Shown here piece by piece: positions 9,796 to 21,500 of a stretch of DNA of 64,000 nt (its first letter is position 1; each line of letters begins with the position of its first letter). Source of the stretch: Nematostella vectensis (Eukaryota; Cnidaria; Anthozoa; Actiniaria; Edwardsiidae); contig NC_064047.1 of assembly GCF_932526225.1 (NCBI RefSeq), positions 6,323,501 to 6,387,500 on the forward strand, written 5' to 3'. A program made the translations under genes and the position numbers. The notes below the pieces were generated by a model. That model was given only the letters and a program-made list of their open reading frames with translations, searched no databases and was not told the DNA's origin.

Positions 9796-11154
9796 GTGAT
9801 GCGGCTTTTAACAAAAGCAAGAATGGCTCGTAGAACAACATCCAAACGAAGGACACTCTCGGTGGCGTTGCTTGGACTAATTGTACTTAAATCATCTTTA
9901 TATGTTATACAGTATTACAATGAGAGATTCTACCGGGAAAGTATCGCGGGGAAACCTGCCATCGGGCGAAGATCAACAAATACAGGATCAACAGAGAATA
10001 TCAAAACAATATCAGCCCAGATGCAAGAGTTAAACTTTACGGATTTTCAAGATCACCGCAGAAAAATGCTTATTTTGTATTGGTCCGGTGTTAGAGGCCA
10101 CAAAGTCCCTGTTCAGAAAACAGGAGTAAATCACTCGCATTTTTGGCCATTTTTCTACGCAGGGGGGAAGGGCGAGTGCCCAGTGACATGCGAGTTATCT
10201 AGCGACCCGAAAAGGGCGAAAGATGCGAGCGCTTTTGTCGTACACGCAAGGGAACCCGATATTTGGAATCTACCGCCGTTAGAACATCTCGCGCCTTGGA
10301 TCCTTCAGACGAACGAAAACCCCGTGTACACTCCCTCACTCACAGACGCCAAACTCATGTCAAAGTTTAATCTCTTGGTGGGCTATCGACTGGATTCAGA
10401 TTTCCCTGCGCCAATTAACCCGATGCCTGATCTAAGCGCCCCTGTTCCGTTTGATAAACGCCTTGGCGGAGTACTGGCGGTCTTTTCAAAGTGTGAGCCC
10501 GTGCGTACGGAATACATGCGTCAGCTTATGCGCTACATTCAGGTCGATTCTTATGGCGCTTGCCTCAGGAATAAAGACGGGTTAATCGGACTGTATGGAA
10601 AAAGAGACAATAAATACGTTTTTAAGCAGCACAAGCTGATTCTGTCTCGTTATTACAAGTTCTCGTTAGTGTTCATGAATCAAGATTGTGATTATTTCGT
10701 CGATGATAGATTGTATCATTCTCTGACTTCCGGTTCCGTTCCCGTGTACATGGGCTCTGACAAAGTCGACCAGTTCCTGCCAGGAAACTTGAAGAACTCC
10801 ATCATCAAAGTTAGCGATTTTAAAGGGCCTAAAGAGCTCGCCGAGTATTTGAACTACCTCATGACAAACGAGACTGCGTATAATAAATATTTGGAATGGA
10901 AGTGGAAAGGACTCGGGGAAATCCGGAATACCACAATAGGACAATGGTGGTTACCCAGATACCCGTTGTTCTGTCAGGTTTGTATGGCGCTGGCCAAGGG
11001 TAAACTGCACTTCGGGCTCAAGGTGCAAACGTGCCGGCCGCGGACATACGAGGACTGGGGACTAGAGGATCCCACCCTCCCATACGTGGACTATTATACG
11101 CTGGGTATTTATCTGATATTCGGGATTGTAGTTTTGTGGACTCTTGTGCTTTAA
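9796..11154 (+). CDS. GT10-family fucosyltransferase, FUT10/FUT11-like, intronless
   Basis: 452 aa. A basic N-terminus (RLLTKARMARRTTSKRR) precedes a signal-anchor at about residues 21-40, giving the usual type II Golgi/ER topology. The C-terminal catalytic half has the GT10 signature at about 286-320: YYKFSLVFMNQDCDYFVDDR, then LYHSLTSGSVPVYMGS. This is followed by FLPGNLKNSIIKVSDF and PKELAEYLNYL, the layout of FUT10/11 (POFUT3/4), enzymes reported to fucosylate EMI domains. Sequons include NFT (80-82), NHS (112-114), NET (358-360) and NTT (378-380). Two oddities: the family TEK triad is replaced by DDR (303-305), and residues about 433-452 form a second hydrophobic segment at the extreme C-terminus. 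Alternative starts are Met2 and Met10. GDP-fucose:glycan/protein fucosyl transfer is inferred, and activity is not certain given the motif change. No intron interrupts the frame. Confidence 0.85.
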   Translation: MMRLLTKARMARRTTSKRRTLSVALLGLIVLKSSLYVIQYYNERFYRESIAGKPAIGRRSTNTGSTENIKTISAQMQELNFTDFQDHRRKMLILYWSGVRGHKVPVQKTGVNHSHFWPFFYAGGKGECPVTCELSSDPKRAKDASAFVVHAREPDIWNLPPLEHLAPWILQTNENPVYTPSLTDAKLMSKFNLLVGYRLDSDFPAPINPMPDLSAPVPFDKRLGGVLAVFSKCEPVRTEYMRQLMRYIQVDSYGACLRNKDGLIGLYGKRDNKYVFKQHKLILSRYYKFSLVFMNQDCDYFVDDRLYHSLTSGSVPVYMGSDKVDQFLPGNLKNSIIKVSDFKGPKELAEYLNYLMTNETAYNKYLEWKWKGLGEIRNTTIGQWWLPRYPLFCQVCMALAKGKLHFGLKVQTCRPRTYEDWGLEDPTLPYVDYYTLGIYLIFGIVVLWTLVL

Positions 11155-12796
11155 GTTGGATAGCAAACACCTTTATAAAGAGAACAGTGCTCTTGTGACT
11201 TTAGGAAAAGGGATATTAAATATATTGATTTGCGCTCTGTGTAGTAAGTGTAAAAGTCACTGAGGTTATTATCGAAAACTCTGTTTTCATAAAAAAACGT
11301 CTAGTTTTCAGTTTAGTCTTTTGCTTGGGGATATTTTAAGGCTGACAATGTTGAATCTTAGGCTGGACGTTCGTCTAAAAAGAGTATTAGAGTATTACAA
11401 AGTTCAATCACGACTCGAAAATTTCTGAAATTTCCATAAAGATTTTACTAAGGGCTTTTTAATACAAAGCACTGACTAAAAACTATCATAAAGACCCATT
11501 TTATGTAATGCAATCTCTTGGCGTCTTTTCACAAATATGCTTTTCTCATAGTCTTGTGAGCCTGACCTCCTAATGCACTCTTGTCAACGTTTTTCTTTTT
11601 TTAATTTTTAGTTCGGCTACCTGGTTATTATTTTTTTAGGTGACCCTTACAGGGGCTGGTCTAGAATTTCAAAATGGGGATGGATAAGTGGTCCAGTGGT
11701 TCTAGGTTGGTCACATAGATCTTACTCGCGACAGCAAAGTCAAGCAGGCAAAGGCGAATGGACAGTACCTCCCGTCTCTCAGACATTTATTTTTTTCAAA
11801 CAAAGTTAATTCATTTTTTTTTACTGAAAAAGGGGTTAGATATCCACCCACCCACCCCCTCCCCCCCCTGTATCCGGCCCTGCCTTAACTACCAGACTAA
11901 AGTACCAGATTTGCAGCCCTTGTTCGCGTGTCAGCATAATGCAAATTTATTACCCCTATTCAGACTGGGCCCTGGGGAGTGGGGAGTTTGTGACTGGAGC
12001 TTAAAGCTCCCCCCTCCCCTCTCCTTTCCTCTTGTTTTCTCTCCGTACCTTTTAAGCCATCTTTGAGTATGCAACTCACGGACTGATCAACCGCATAAAA
12101 ATATTGTCACGTCCCATTTTGGGCCTGCCAGAGATAATGATGTCATAATAAAGACGTCATACCGAGTCTCACAAAGCATCCATTTCAATCGTCTTTTTCA
12201 AGGAAGAAACTGAGATACTTCCACCGAAATATCGTTAGTAAGGTATTTGGCTTGCATGTTTTTTTTTTTTTTAAAGTTTAAAAACAAACCAGGTCGTGTT
12301 TTGAAATGTAAACAATGGCAAAGGAATGTTTCATCGACTTTCTTTAATAGCCTGCAAGGCAGTCGTTTACCCAATTACACCGCATAATAGATGTTTCTTT
12401 ATGTATCAAAATTTAATCGTGGATGTATTTTTGGCAGAAACCATTGTGTGTTATTAATGTAAGCAATAACAGAGTATTGGATGGTTAACATTCTTTAAAA
12501 CCGCCACGGCAAAAAATGATCCTACCGGGTGCTACCGCCCATAAAATCATCAATGAGGTGATGTGACCAAGGTAAGGAAGTTTGTATCCGAATGTTCATA
12601 TCATCCGTCCCGTCTGTGATTAACGTCCATATTTGCTTGACAGGATGAGGTTAAATCGCTCCGTAACGGTCATGCTTACGTCATCACGCCATAAAAGGCT
12701 TGACTACGAAATTCTATGGGTCGCTCGCAGTTTTAGCGGAACAACACGCTTGAAGTCGTATTCCTACACTGATGGGTTCCGCATGGCCTAAAATAG
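11155..12796. other. Intergenic region
   Basis: No gene is recognised. It contains a C-rich run at 11847-11868, a T run at about 12259-12272, and at 11640-11890 a stretch bounded by GGGGCTGGTCTAG and TATCCGGCCCTGCC that may be a degraded repeat. The final 200 bases are the likely promoter region of the gene at 12860. Confidence 0.4.
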
Positions 12797-12804
12797 TATT
12801 TAAG
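12797..12804 (+). promoter_or_regulatory. TATA-like element upstream of the small basic protein gene
   Basis: TATTTAAG lies 56 bases before the ATG at 12860, in a position compatible with a TATA box and a short 5' UTR. Sequence similarity only. Confidence 0.3.
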
Positions 12805-12859
12805 AGCGCTGTCCGAAAGCTAGAACCAAGACGTCTTGATAAACAGAAAGGAATCCAGT

Positions 12860-14530
12860 ATGGGTAACGTTTTAGAATCCATACAGCCGTGTGAATGTCC
12901 CCATGAGAAGCCAGAGAGACGAGAGGGGAGTAGCGAAGAGAAAATCATTGACTTAGATGCGCGGAATTGGGTAAAGAGACTATACGAGGCAACGGACGTT
13001 TGGCCAAAATCTAGCTGCAAAGAAGCCATCGGATGCAATCAGTGCAATGATAGGTATGATGCAGAACGCACTAGGATAATTAAATTATACGTACTTTTAA
13101 TGAAAGGTACAAATAGTTTTTTGCGATAGCTAACAGCACGAGCAGGAAAGCATCAAAATATATTGAATAATTTTCTTTTAGCATTCAAAGAACTTTAGAG
13201 AGTTTGCGGGAGTATGCAATTTTGAGTACGGATAAAAATATAGACAAAGTCTTTTTGTTTGGTAGGCGCGCGGTGACGCAAAATACTCGCAACAAAACAA
13301 TAGAGAACTATTTGTTTACATGAGTAAATATAGGTGTGAAAAAAGGCTAGGTCTCTAATGGAATTTCAATACATTTGTCCTTACAAATTAGCACTCATCT
13401 AAATCAATAAAACCTTTAAATGAATAGAGGTAATGCATCCGTAATGTGAATCTTACCCTTCTTAAGACGCTATTGGCCTCAGCCTGATCTGTGAGAAGGT
13501 GAGGGCATATCCATACTAGAGGGAGTTTATATGTTCAGAGTTCAGAGTTTATATGGCGCGGAGAATGAACAGCTATTTATAATATTTTCTTTACATAGAT
13601 TTAACCTATTATGTCCGACATAACAACAATGACTTATTACTCATCATTATGCTTTTGGCCACTACTTCCTTGAAGGGTTTCCAAGAGCAAATCTGTCAGT
13701 CCAAAGAACTGATAGACCTTGATAAGAGTAGCATCATAACTCCCGGATAATTTCGTTCACTAAGTCCCACCATGCAGTCGTTCTGGGTCAGTATACCGGG
13801 TTATGTTCTCAGTTTAACAATAGAAGGCTTCTCTGCAGAAGTTGGGGTCTTACGCAAAACGACGACGGCAAAAATAAATATTTGGCGTAGCGCAAAAATA
13901 TAAACAATTCTAGGCACACCTAGACCCAGGCCCTAACGCTTTAGATAATCACACGCGGGGTAGCCCCATGTTCTTTTAGGGGCCGACCATTAATCCTGCG
14001 CACCCACAAATCTCCATTCCCTCCCCCCCCCCCCCCTCTCAAAAAGTCAAATGGTCGGCCCCTTGGATAATTCAGAAAAAACGACAACCATTGATTAATT
14101 ATGCCGATTGCCGAAATCTTATCTAATCTAATTTATCAAGGCGTGTACACAGGGAGGTGCGCGCGAACCCCAACTCCCCCTCCCCCCCACGGATCTTGGA
14201 TGTCCCTTGCTATAACAGCACATTTATTTATCTCCATTTCTGATGAACAGATACCAAGATACCCTGGGCTCAAATTCTGATGACATTGACGTCAATTCCC
14301 GAAAACAAAACCTCGAAAAAAGAACTTGTAGCAGCAGAGAAAGAGTAAATTATATCAGAATGAAATACAAACTCGCTGAAAGGGACTATAACTCGAGGAA
14401 GTACTCAGCTGAACATTTACTTGACCTAACTCTAGCAAAACAGGAAAGAGAAAAAGGAAGACGGAGAAAAAAGGAACGAAAAGAGAAGTATGCGAATATG
14501 ATGTCGGGAGTAATCGTGCTGCAAAAATAA
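12860..14530 (+). CDS. Small basic protein with N-myristoylation-type start (2 exons, 157 aa)
   Basis: Exon 1 is 12860-13053 and exon 2 is 14251-14530. The donor AG|GTATGA and acceptor GAACAG|ATACC rejoin in frame as AG+A (Arg). The protein begins MGNVLESIQPCECPHEKPER. Gly2 with a small residue downstream, plus nearby Cys12 and Cys14, suggests a myristoyl/palmitoyl membrane anchor. A Cys-rich middle (SSCKEAIGCNQCNDR) follows, then an Arg/Lys-rich helical C-terminal half (LAKQEREKGRRRKKERKEKY) ending SGVIVLQK-stop. An earlier ATG at 12836 would add eight residues (MINRKESS) and remove the MG start. I favour the second ATG because of its MGN context. The family is not recognised. The intron carries a small MITE at 13979-14062. 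Coherent joining supports a real gene; the function is unknown. Confidence 0.6.
13979..14062. mobile_element. Tiny MITE-like inverted repeat
   Basis: Perfect 13-base terminal inverted repeats, GGGGCCGACCATT at 13979-13991 and AATGGTCGGCCCC at 14050-14062, enclose about 58 bases including a C-homopolymer. It lies in the intron of the small basic protein gene. Confidence 0.55.
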
Positions 14531-15542
14531 CAAACCACAAACTCTCTTTAATTAAACCAATTAATTACAAATAAATACCGAGGGTGTGGGCCGTGCGAGA
14601 GCTCAAGTACTCAAGAACTGAGAGCGAAGCCTTAAAACGCGACCTTAAAACAATGGAAAAATTCGATGCTTCATAGGTTCGTGTATGGCCTAAGAAAACG
14701 AGTACAACTGACACATTTATTATACAGCGTTTTGCGTTTTTATCGAGTTTCTTTGTTTTAGAAAGGGCTGTAGTCAGGTTATAGGGTTATACAGGTTATG
14801 GGCCTTGTTACAAAGAGAGGGGCGGGTAAGAGTTAGCTGTCAATCACAATCATGCTCCTCCCCCTTTTTCAATATTTAATTTTCTCTTCAATATTATTCA
14901 ATATTGAAAAAAAAAAGAAGAAGAAGAGATGGATAGGTGAAATGGCGTTGAACAAGAATATACAAGGAGAGATTGGTCTTATTATAGGCTCTATCCCAGC
15001 AAATACAAGGTGCGAACGGCGAATAGCACTTGGAAAATGATAGTTCTATGCTTATGGGTTGTTAGTGTTTCGTAAGGATCAAGCTGATAAATAAACTCCA
15101 GACATGCCAGAACAATACATTAATGACCGATAATGGGTAATCGCTCGATTTATATATATAATTTCTGCATTTAGTAGAAATATGTATCTATCTATCCCTA
15201 TTCCATTTGCCAGTTTCCCGCGTCTCAAGAATTGCTGATCATTAAAGACACAACAAGTTAAAAAAAACATTTATGTTCGCATATTTATTTTCTCTCCACT
15301 ACATAACCAGCACCGAATAAAATACTCAAGAAAAAAAAACTGTCAGTTCACTTTTCATTTAATCACCTTCGACCTTTATAGAAAGAACTACAAATGATTT
15401 GACAATATTATTCCAATTTACATTAACTCTGTAATATTTAGAACTGAAAATATACACTATCCTGGATGCATTTTCGAGTGTATAATCCTGAGAAATCAAA
15501 TCAAAGGAACTAAGAGATCTTCTAGCACGCTTGTTAATGCTT
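14531..15542. other. Intergenic region between convergent genes
   Basis: It separates the plus-strand small basic protein gene from the 3' end of the minus-strand collagen-like gene. Contains an A-rich purine run at about 14908-14928 and no recognisable coding exon. Confidence 0.5.
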
Positions 15543-18500
15543 CTATTCGGCGGGGCACTCCCAATAGTGGAGCTCACAGACAAGTGCCCTGTGGTGAGGT
15601 CTGGGCGGACGGGTGGGCTTTGGAGGCTTGGTCGGCCGGTTCCACCAATGCCTTGATACCTCGTTTTCATCCATCTCTTCGTCATCTGCAACTCGTCCTC
15701 TTTTACCATTAGTCCGCTGACACTCGCAGTTGTAGAGCGCTGTCTCAACCGGGGCAAGGCGATTGATGCTGCGCATGTTCGAAGAACACGTGACCCCAAC
15801 AACCACGTGACCCTAAATGACATAAAATGGCAAGGGGCGTGAGACAAGATAGTAATATGCATAAAGATAATTGTAGTTAAGAGCAGGTGGTCTGTCATCG
15901 CGATGAGATGATTTTGTGATGAGTGAATCACCACGCCTACTCATGCCTTGTCGCTGTCACTAAAATCTAACTCAAAAGAAAAAGGCATACACCTATTTCA
16001 AATAAGATTGCATTTGAACCCATGTATTGAAACACATTGGCTCATTGATAACTTATAAAGGGCTACATCCTGGTCTCTGATGGCATTTGAACCCATGTAT
16101 TGAAACACATTGGCTCATTGATAACTTATAAAGGGCTACATCCTGGTCTCTGATGGCATTTGAACCCATGTATTGAAACACATTGGCTCATTGATAACTT
16201 ATAAAGGGCTACATCCGGGTCTCTGATGGCTAGAGAGTGTTTACATGTACATAGAAGAATGGCTTCCTAGAAATAGATTTCTTTTTGTTTTCGCTTATTT
16301 GCTTATTTACTTGATACCCATGAAGCACTGCAGGTTATGACACACTCTGAGTTCAGGCTTATTTAAAACAGCAGTATAAAACAAACCTTCGATGGTTCAA
16401 CAAGCGCAACGAACACTGGACGTCCGCCCTTCTGAGGTTTGCTCTTTACCAACCGGTGAAGACACCCTCTGAGGGCACTTATACCGCTCTCTCCTTTAGG
16501 ACCTCTTGGACCTAGCGCGCCGATTGGCCCTTGTGGTCCCTGGGACCCTTTTGAGCCCTGCTCTCCCTGGTCCCCTTTAGGCCCCTGTTGGCCTTGTGGT
16601 CCCGGGTCTCCCTTAAGTCCTTGTTCACCTTGGGGCCCGCGAGGTCCTGGAATTCTGCTGTTGTTTACAGCCTGTGAGTTCAGATATACAGTCAGTGCCC
16701 TCCGGAGAGCCTATTTGGCTTAGAAACACGGGCCACACAAGCTCATCATTGTACGTATGAAATAAAATTATAATTTGCTCCCGTTTCGTTGTGTTTTTAT
16801 GTTTACTACAAACTAAAGGCCACAACGTTACATTAGCCTATTATGATTTTATTCATCCATACAGCGAGCTTGGGTGACCTGCGCTAGGCAAACCTTTCAT
16901 GTTTTGTTCCAAAATACGTGCAAATTACCCATATCAATTGTTTCATGTTCATTTGAGTATGGAAGATGCCCGAAGCCAAAGGTAGTGGGATCGAATCCAG
17001 GTGAGGAGATGTTCGGAATTTTTAGAGTTATAAAAACCCAAGCTGGCTCACTACGTTAGGGACTTTGGATCCCACGTCTTTACGGTTACGGGCGTTAAGC
17101 CCGAGGTCCCGCCTCTTGCACATTACTTTTCTGTATTTGGGAAGAAGCGCTCGACCTCTCCCTTGTTCATTTGCATATATATTTACACTTGAAACAACAT
17201 TTAAAAAGACAGCGTTTGCCCTTGGTCTTAGTTACACTTATGCCACACAAGGCTCCCTATACCATATAAGGGTTCATATACCTTATAAGGGATCCTGTGT
17301 CACCAATTAAGAGTTCCTATACCATATAAGGGTTACTATAGCATATATTAAGTGGTGCTATACCATAAAAGGGATCCTATACCACATAAGGGATCCTATA
17401 CCATATAAAGGATTCTATACCATATAAGGGATTCTTTACCATATAAGGGTTCCTATCTAACACCGATACAACAGCACCTCTCACCATTATCATGTCTTGA
17501 AGTCTCGAACTTGTGGAATCGACCTTGCTATCAAGCGTGGCCACTGAGCTCGTCAACTGATTGGTCGCTGTAGTCAACTGTGAGATCACCAAGATATATA
17601 AATCACGTGATGGAAATAAGCTAACTATATTATTTGATAGAAAATGGGTGATGTAGCTTAATAAGCCGATACTTAAAAAGGTTAATGGGAGACCTTTCAG
17701 ATTATAGAAAAACCAGCGTGAGGCAAAACTAACAGAAAAATAATGTGATCCCCCCCAAAAAGCAAGTCAACTATTTCCTCTTATCTTGCTTTTGTAAGAT
17801 TGCGCATGTTTTTCTTTTTTTTGGGAACGCAAACAATGTGGATAGTCATCAAATATCTCAAATGGTTCAAAGAGACAGATTATGAACTGGACTAGCATAT
17901 TTGTTTATCATTCACGATGCTTTGAATCTGTAACAAATCATAACACGGAAAGTCCCGTAAATGGTCATTATGATCAACTGTATACTTTATCACCTGGGTT
18001 GCAAGAGCTGCCTGCTCTGTCTTGAATTCTTCTTTCGCTAGGTAAATCTGAAGAAAAATAGTTATGAAATGAATTTTAAATTCGGGAATAATTAGGGGGG
18101 CTTTCTTTAAAACAATTGAAGGATAACGCAATGTTGCCCGAACCAAAGGTAGAAAATGGAGTATGCGGACAAAAAAAATTACATGGTCAGTTTAGACTTG
18201 CCACTATGATCCCCATCATGCCTAAGTATAAGTTATGTCTCTCCGCAAATTTAAAGAAAAAGCATCGGTTATTTTTGGAAATATTTTGGAAAGTTCTTTA
18301 ACTACTGGTCTGTTAATATGTTAAATAACTCTAAATTGGTTACCGATAATTAAAACAGTAACCCATCAAATACGGATGATTAGATATTATCATCCGAAAA
18401 CATGAATGAAAACGGACGAGATTTGAGACTACTAGACGTCAATTTTATAACGATTAAAATAGCCTCCTCAATTTACCGTTCTTTCCAGTCCTACAAGCTG

Positions 18501-21500
18501 CTCGTTAATCATGTCCAGCTGTTTAGAAAGGAAAACAAAAACAAAAAATAAATAGTTTAAAAATATCATTTTAAAACGTCCCATACAATTTTAGAGTGAA
18601 GAAAAAAAAAAAAAACTGAACGAATAAATCAACATGAATCAACCACCCATCCTCGTTTCTATGTTAGGAGTTATTCGAAGTACCATGAGTTTCTAAGAGT
18701 GAAACAGAGCTCAGAGGGGGGGGGGGGGGGCACGATTCATTTCTCCGAGCAGTTAGCACAGCTCAGAAGCTAACTGTCAACACGGCGTTTATTAAGTGAG
18801 CGCACGGGCACGGGCGTAATAAAATTACAAGTGGGGAGGAGGTAAACCATGATGAGGGTGGAAAATCGTTATGGTTATGAATCACGGCTAAAACGGAATC
18901 AGATCAATCTGTGACAGCAACTTCAAGAAATTGGCTTTATTACAGATACATTCGGTAAACAAATTTAAGATAATATTTGATACACGAACATTTGGCCTGG
19001 TTTGCCCGTGGTGAGAGTACTTAGTTCTTTTGAATTCACGATTGCGTTACGCGTTACTCACCGTTGCCTTGTCACATACTCCTGGCAGGCCTTGTGGTCC
19101 GGGAGGTCCGGGTGGTCCCTAGATAAAATTTGATGTTTTATATGAAGAAAAAAATTTTTCAATCACGTTTTAAAATTAAGGTTTAAAAAAAAATACAAAC
19201 ATTCTCTGATCCAAATCGAAACCAAGGAGATAACTTCACCTCGAAACCGTAGAAGAATTTGTAGGAATGCAAGTAACCTAAATGATAATTGGTTAAATTT
19301 TGAATATATTATTTTTGAATATTGAAATATTTATTTGGAACAAATTTTACCTTGTCATTGATAAATCTAGTTTTTTTCTCCTATACTTTTCATATCAGGA
19401 AATAAAATAGCCTTTTAGTTTTTGTCGAAAGAGGTTACTTTCATATATGGAAAGTAATGATTTCCTTATTTGGAATACCGGCAAGTTCACGGTATGTTTT
19501 CAAGAAGACCATTTCGTAAACTATAATAACTTCTGATTGGAAGAGAAATGGAATGTTTATGACCAGCTTTGGTAAAATGAGATTGCAAGAAGCTAAGTTT
19601 TCTCGGTGCTAGACCTAAAATACATAACACATAATAATCAATCTTAGTTCAGTCAATTCCTTATTAGGACATTACACACCATATTTGGAATTCCGCTTTA
19701 TTTATTTATTATTTTATTTTTTTGTCGCTCTTGAACTGTGTAGGTCGAGAATTTCCACGTAGACTTGCAGGAATTCGTGTTTACTACCTACCATTTCGCT
19801 GGACGCTATTTTGAAATTTAGGCTCAGGTACCGGCGTTTTTAGAACATATCGGGTTTTCCGCGCGCTCTTTTGGGCTCTTTTAGACCATTTAGAAAAACA
19901 ACTGCCATTGATTTATATATTTAATATCTCCCCTCCCCCTCCCCCTCAAAAGGTATCTCATTACTTGTATGCCATCCTTGCCGTCTTTGCCATCACTCCC
20001 GTTATATCCCGGCGGCCCTTGCGGTCCCACAATACTCTCCCCGTCCTTTCCGTCTTTTCCGTCCTTCCCGGGTGCGCCGTCCTTACATTCACATGGGCAA
20101 CCGCTGCCCTCTGGAACAGTCGGTGCGGGCTCAATAGAAGATACACCTCGAATTAGCTGCAATTGAGGATGGAGCATGCGTAAATTAGTGCTTGTCGTTT
20201 TAATCCATAAAAGAAATAATTACAGTAGTTATAAATGTTAAACATATCAGTCAATCTTCTTTTAAAAAATGGCGTTTTTCTAGCTCGCTCGGTCATTTCC
20301 TAATTAGGAATTACATACCATATTTGAGAGTCCGCTTCAATATATTTTTTTTATTTTTTATCGCTCTAGAGCTTTGTAAGTCGATATTTTCCACGTAAAC
20401 TTGCAGGAATTCGGTTTACTACGATTTTGCTGGCAGCCATCTTCGATATGGAGCCTAGTCAACGTTTTAGAATATCACAGGTTTTCCCGCGCGCTCGCCC
20501 CAGGCTCTTTAAGACCATTTAGAACAACGACAGCCCATTTGATTGATATGCGGGCGGCGAACAAGGGGGGGGGGGGGGGGGGGGGTTGGTAAGATACCCA
20601 AATGGGTAGGAATCCCTTCTCTACTCAAGTATCGAAGATCTTAAGCATATCAATATTCGGGTGACCTTAAAACCCGCTCGGGCAATCTCTTGGAGGCCTG
20701 GGTCTAAGGACTTTATAGGATTAGTAAGAAAATGATTTGAACAAGCGAGCAAGTTTTGCTTAAAAATTTTTGCCGCGAGTCTCAAATTGACAGGAATCAG
20801 TATTTTTCACCATGTTTCCTGGAGATCGGGGAGCGGGAAAACTTCAGCTCTTCTAAATATGGGCATGGGCAATTTCCAACCTCAGAAAATATCAAAATTA
20901 GGCCCCTGTATATGAATGATCTTCAATCCAAAAATTTCGTCTCTGGATTTTGCCTCGAGCCCCTAGACCATTGATATCTAGCGTACAACTAATTCTGATT
21001 TTTTTTTTCGTGAAATGAAGTTTGATTTCCCCTTCTTTTCCTGACATAAAAGGGTGGATGGTCTTTCGGGGTTTCTCCAGCGAGCATATGTTCGTTTGTT
21101 AATGTCATAGTATAAGGAAGTGAGTCCGGGATAGCAAAGTGCCGGTAAGTGGATACTTTTTACAAATAAATGGCGGCTTCTTAAGGCAAACGGAAAACAT
21201 TGAACGTTTTATACCTTATGTACACTACCGAGAATTTTGCATTTAAGGCGGTTGATCTTCAAATTACGTTTTCAGTCATTTTTCGATATCTTCATTTATT
21301 CCATCTAGTTTAATTGACCTTTTCAAAAGTGTGTCAACTTATTCTCTTGGAGTTTTAATTGAAGACAATATTAAATTTTCCATTTTGTCATTTTTTATCC
21401 TGTCTTTAGACAGCTGCTTAACGAAACGCAAACAACAAGTTTGGGTATCTTCTCCCGAATATTCCATTTTGTTCAATTAACCCGTCATCATCGTTTTTGA

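Noticed and set aside
16864-17060. tRNA-derived SINE (B-box-like GGATCGAATCC)
   Set aside because: No matching A box at the right distance and no second copy noticed in the window.
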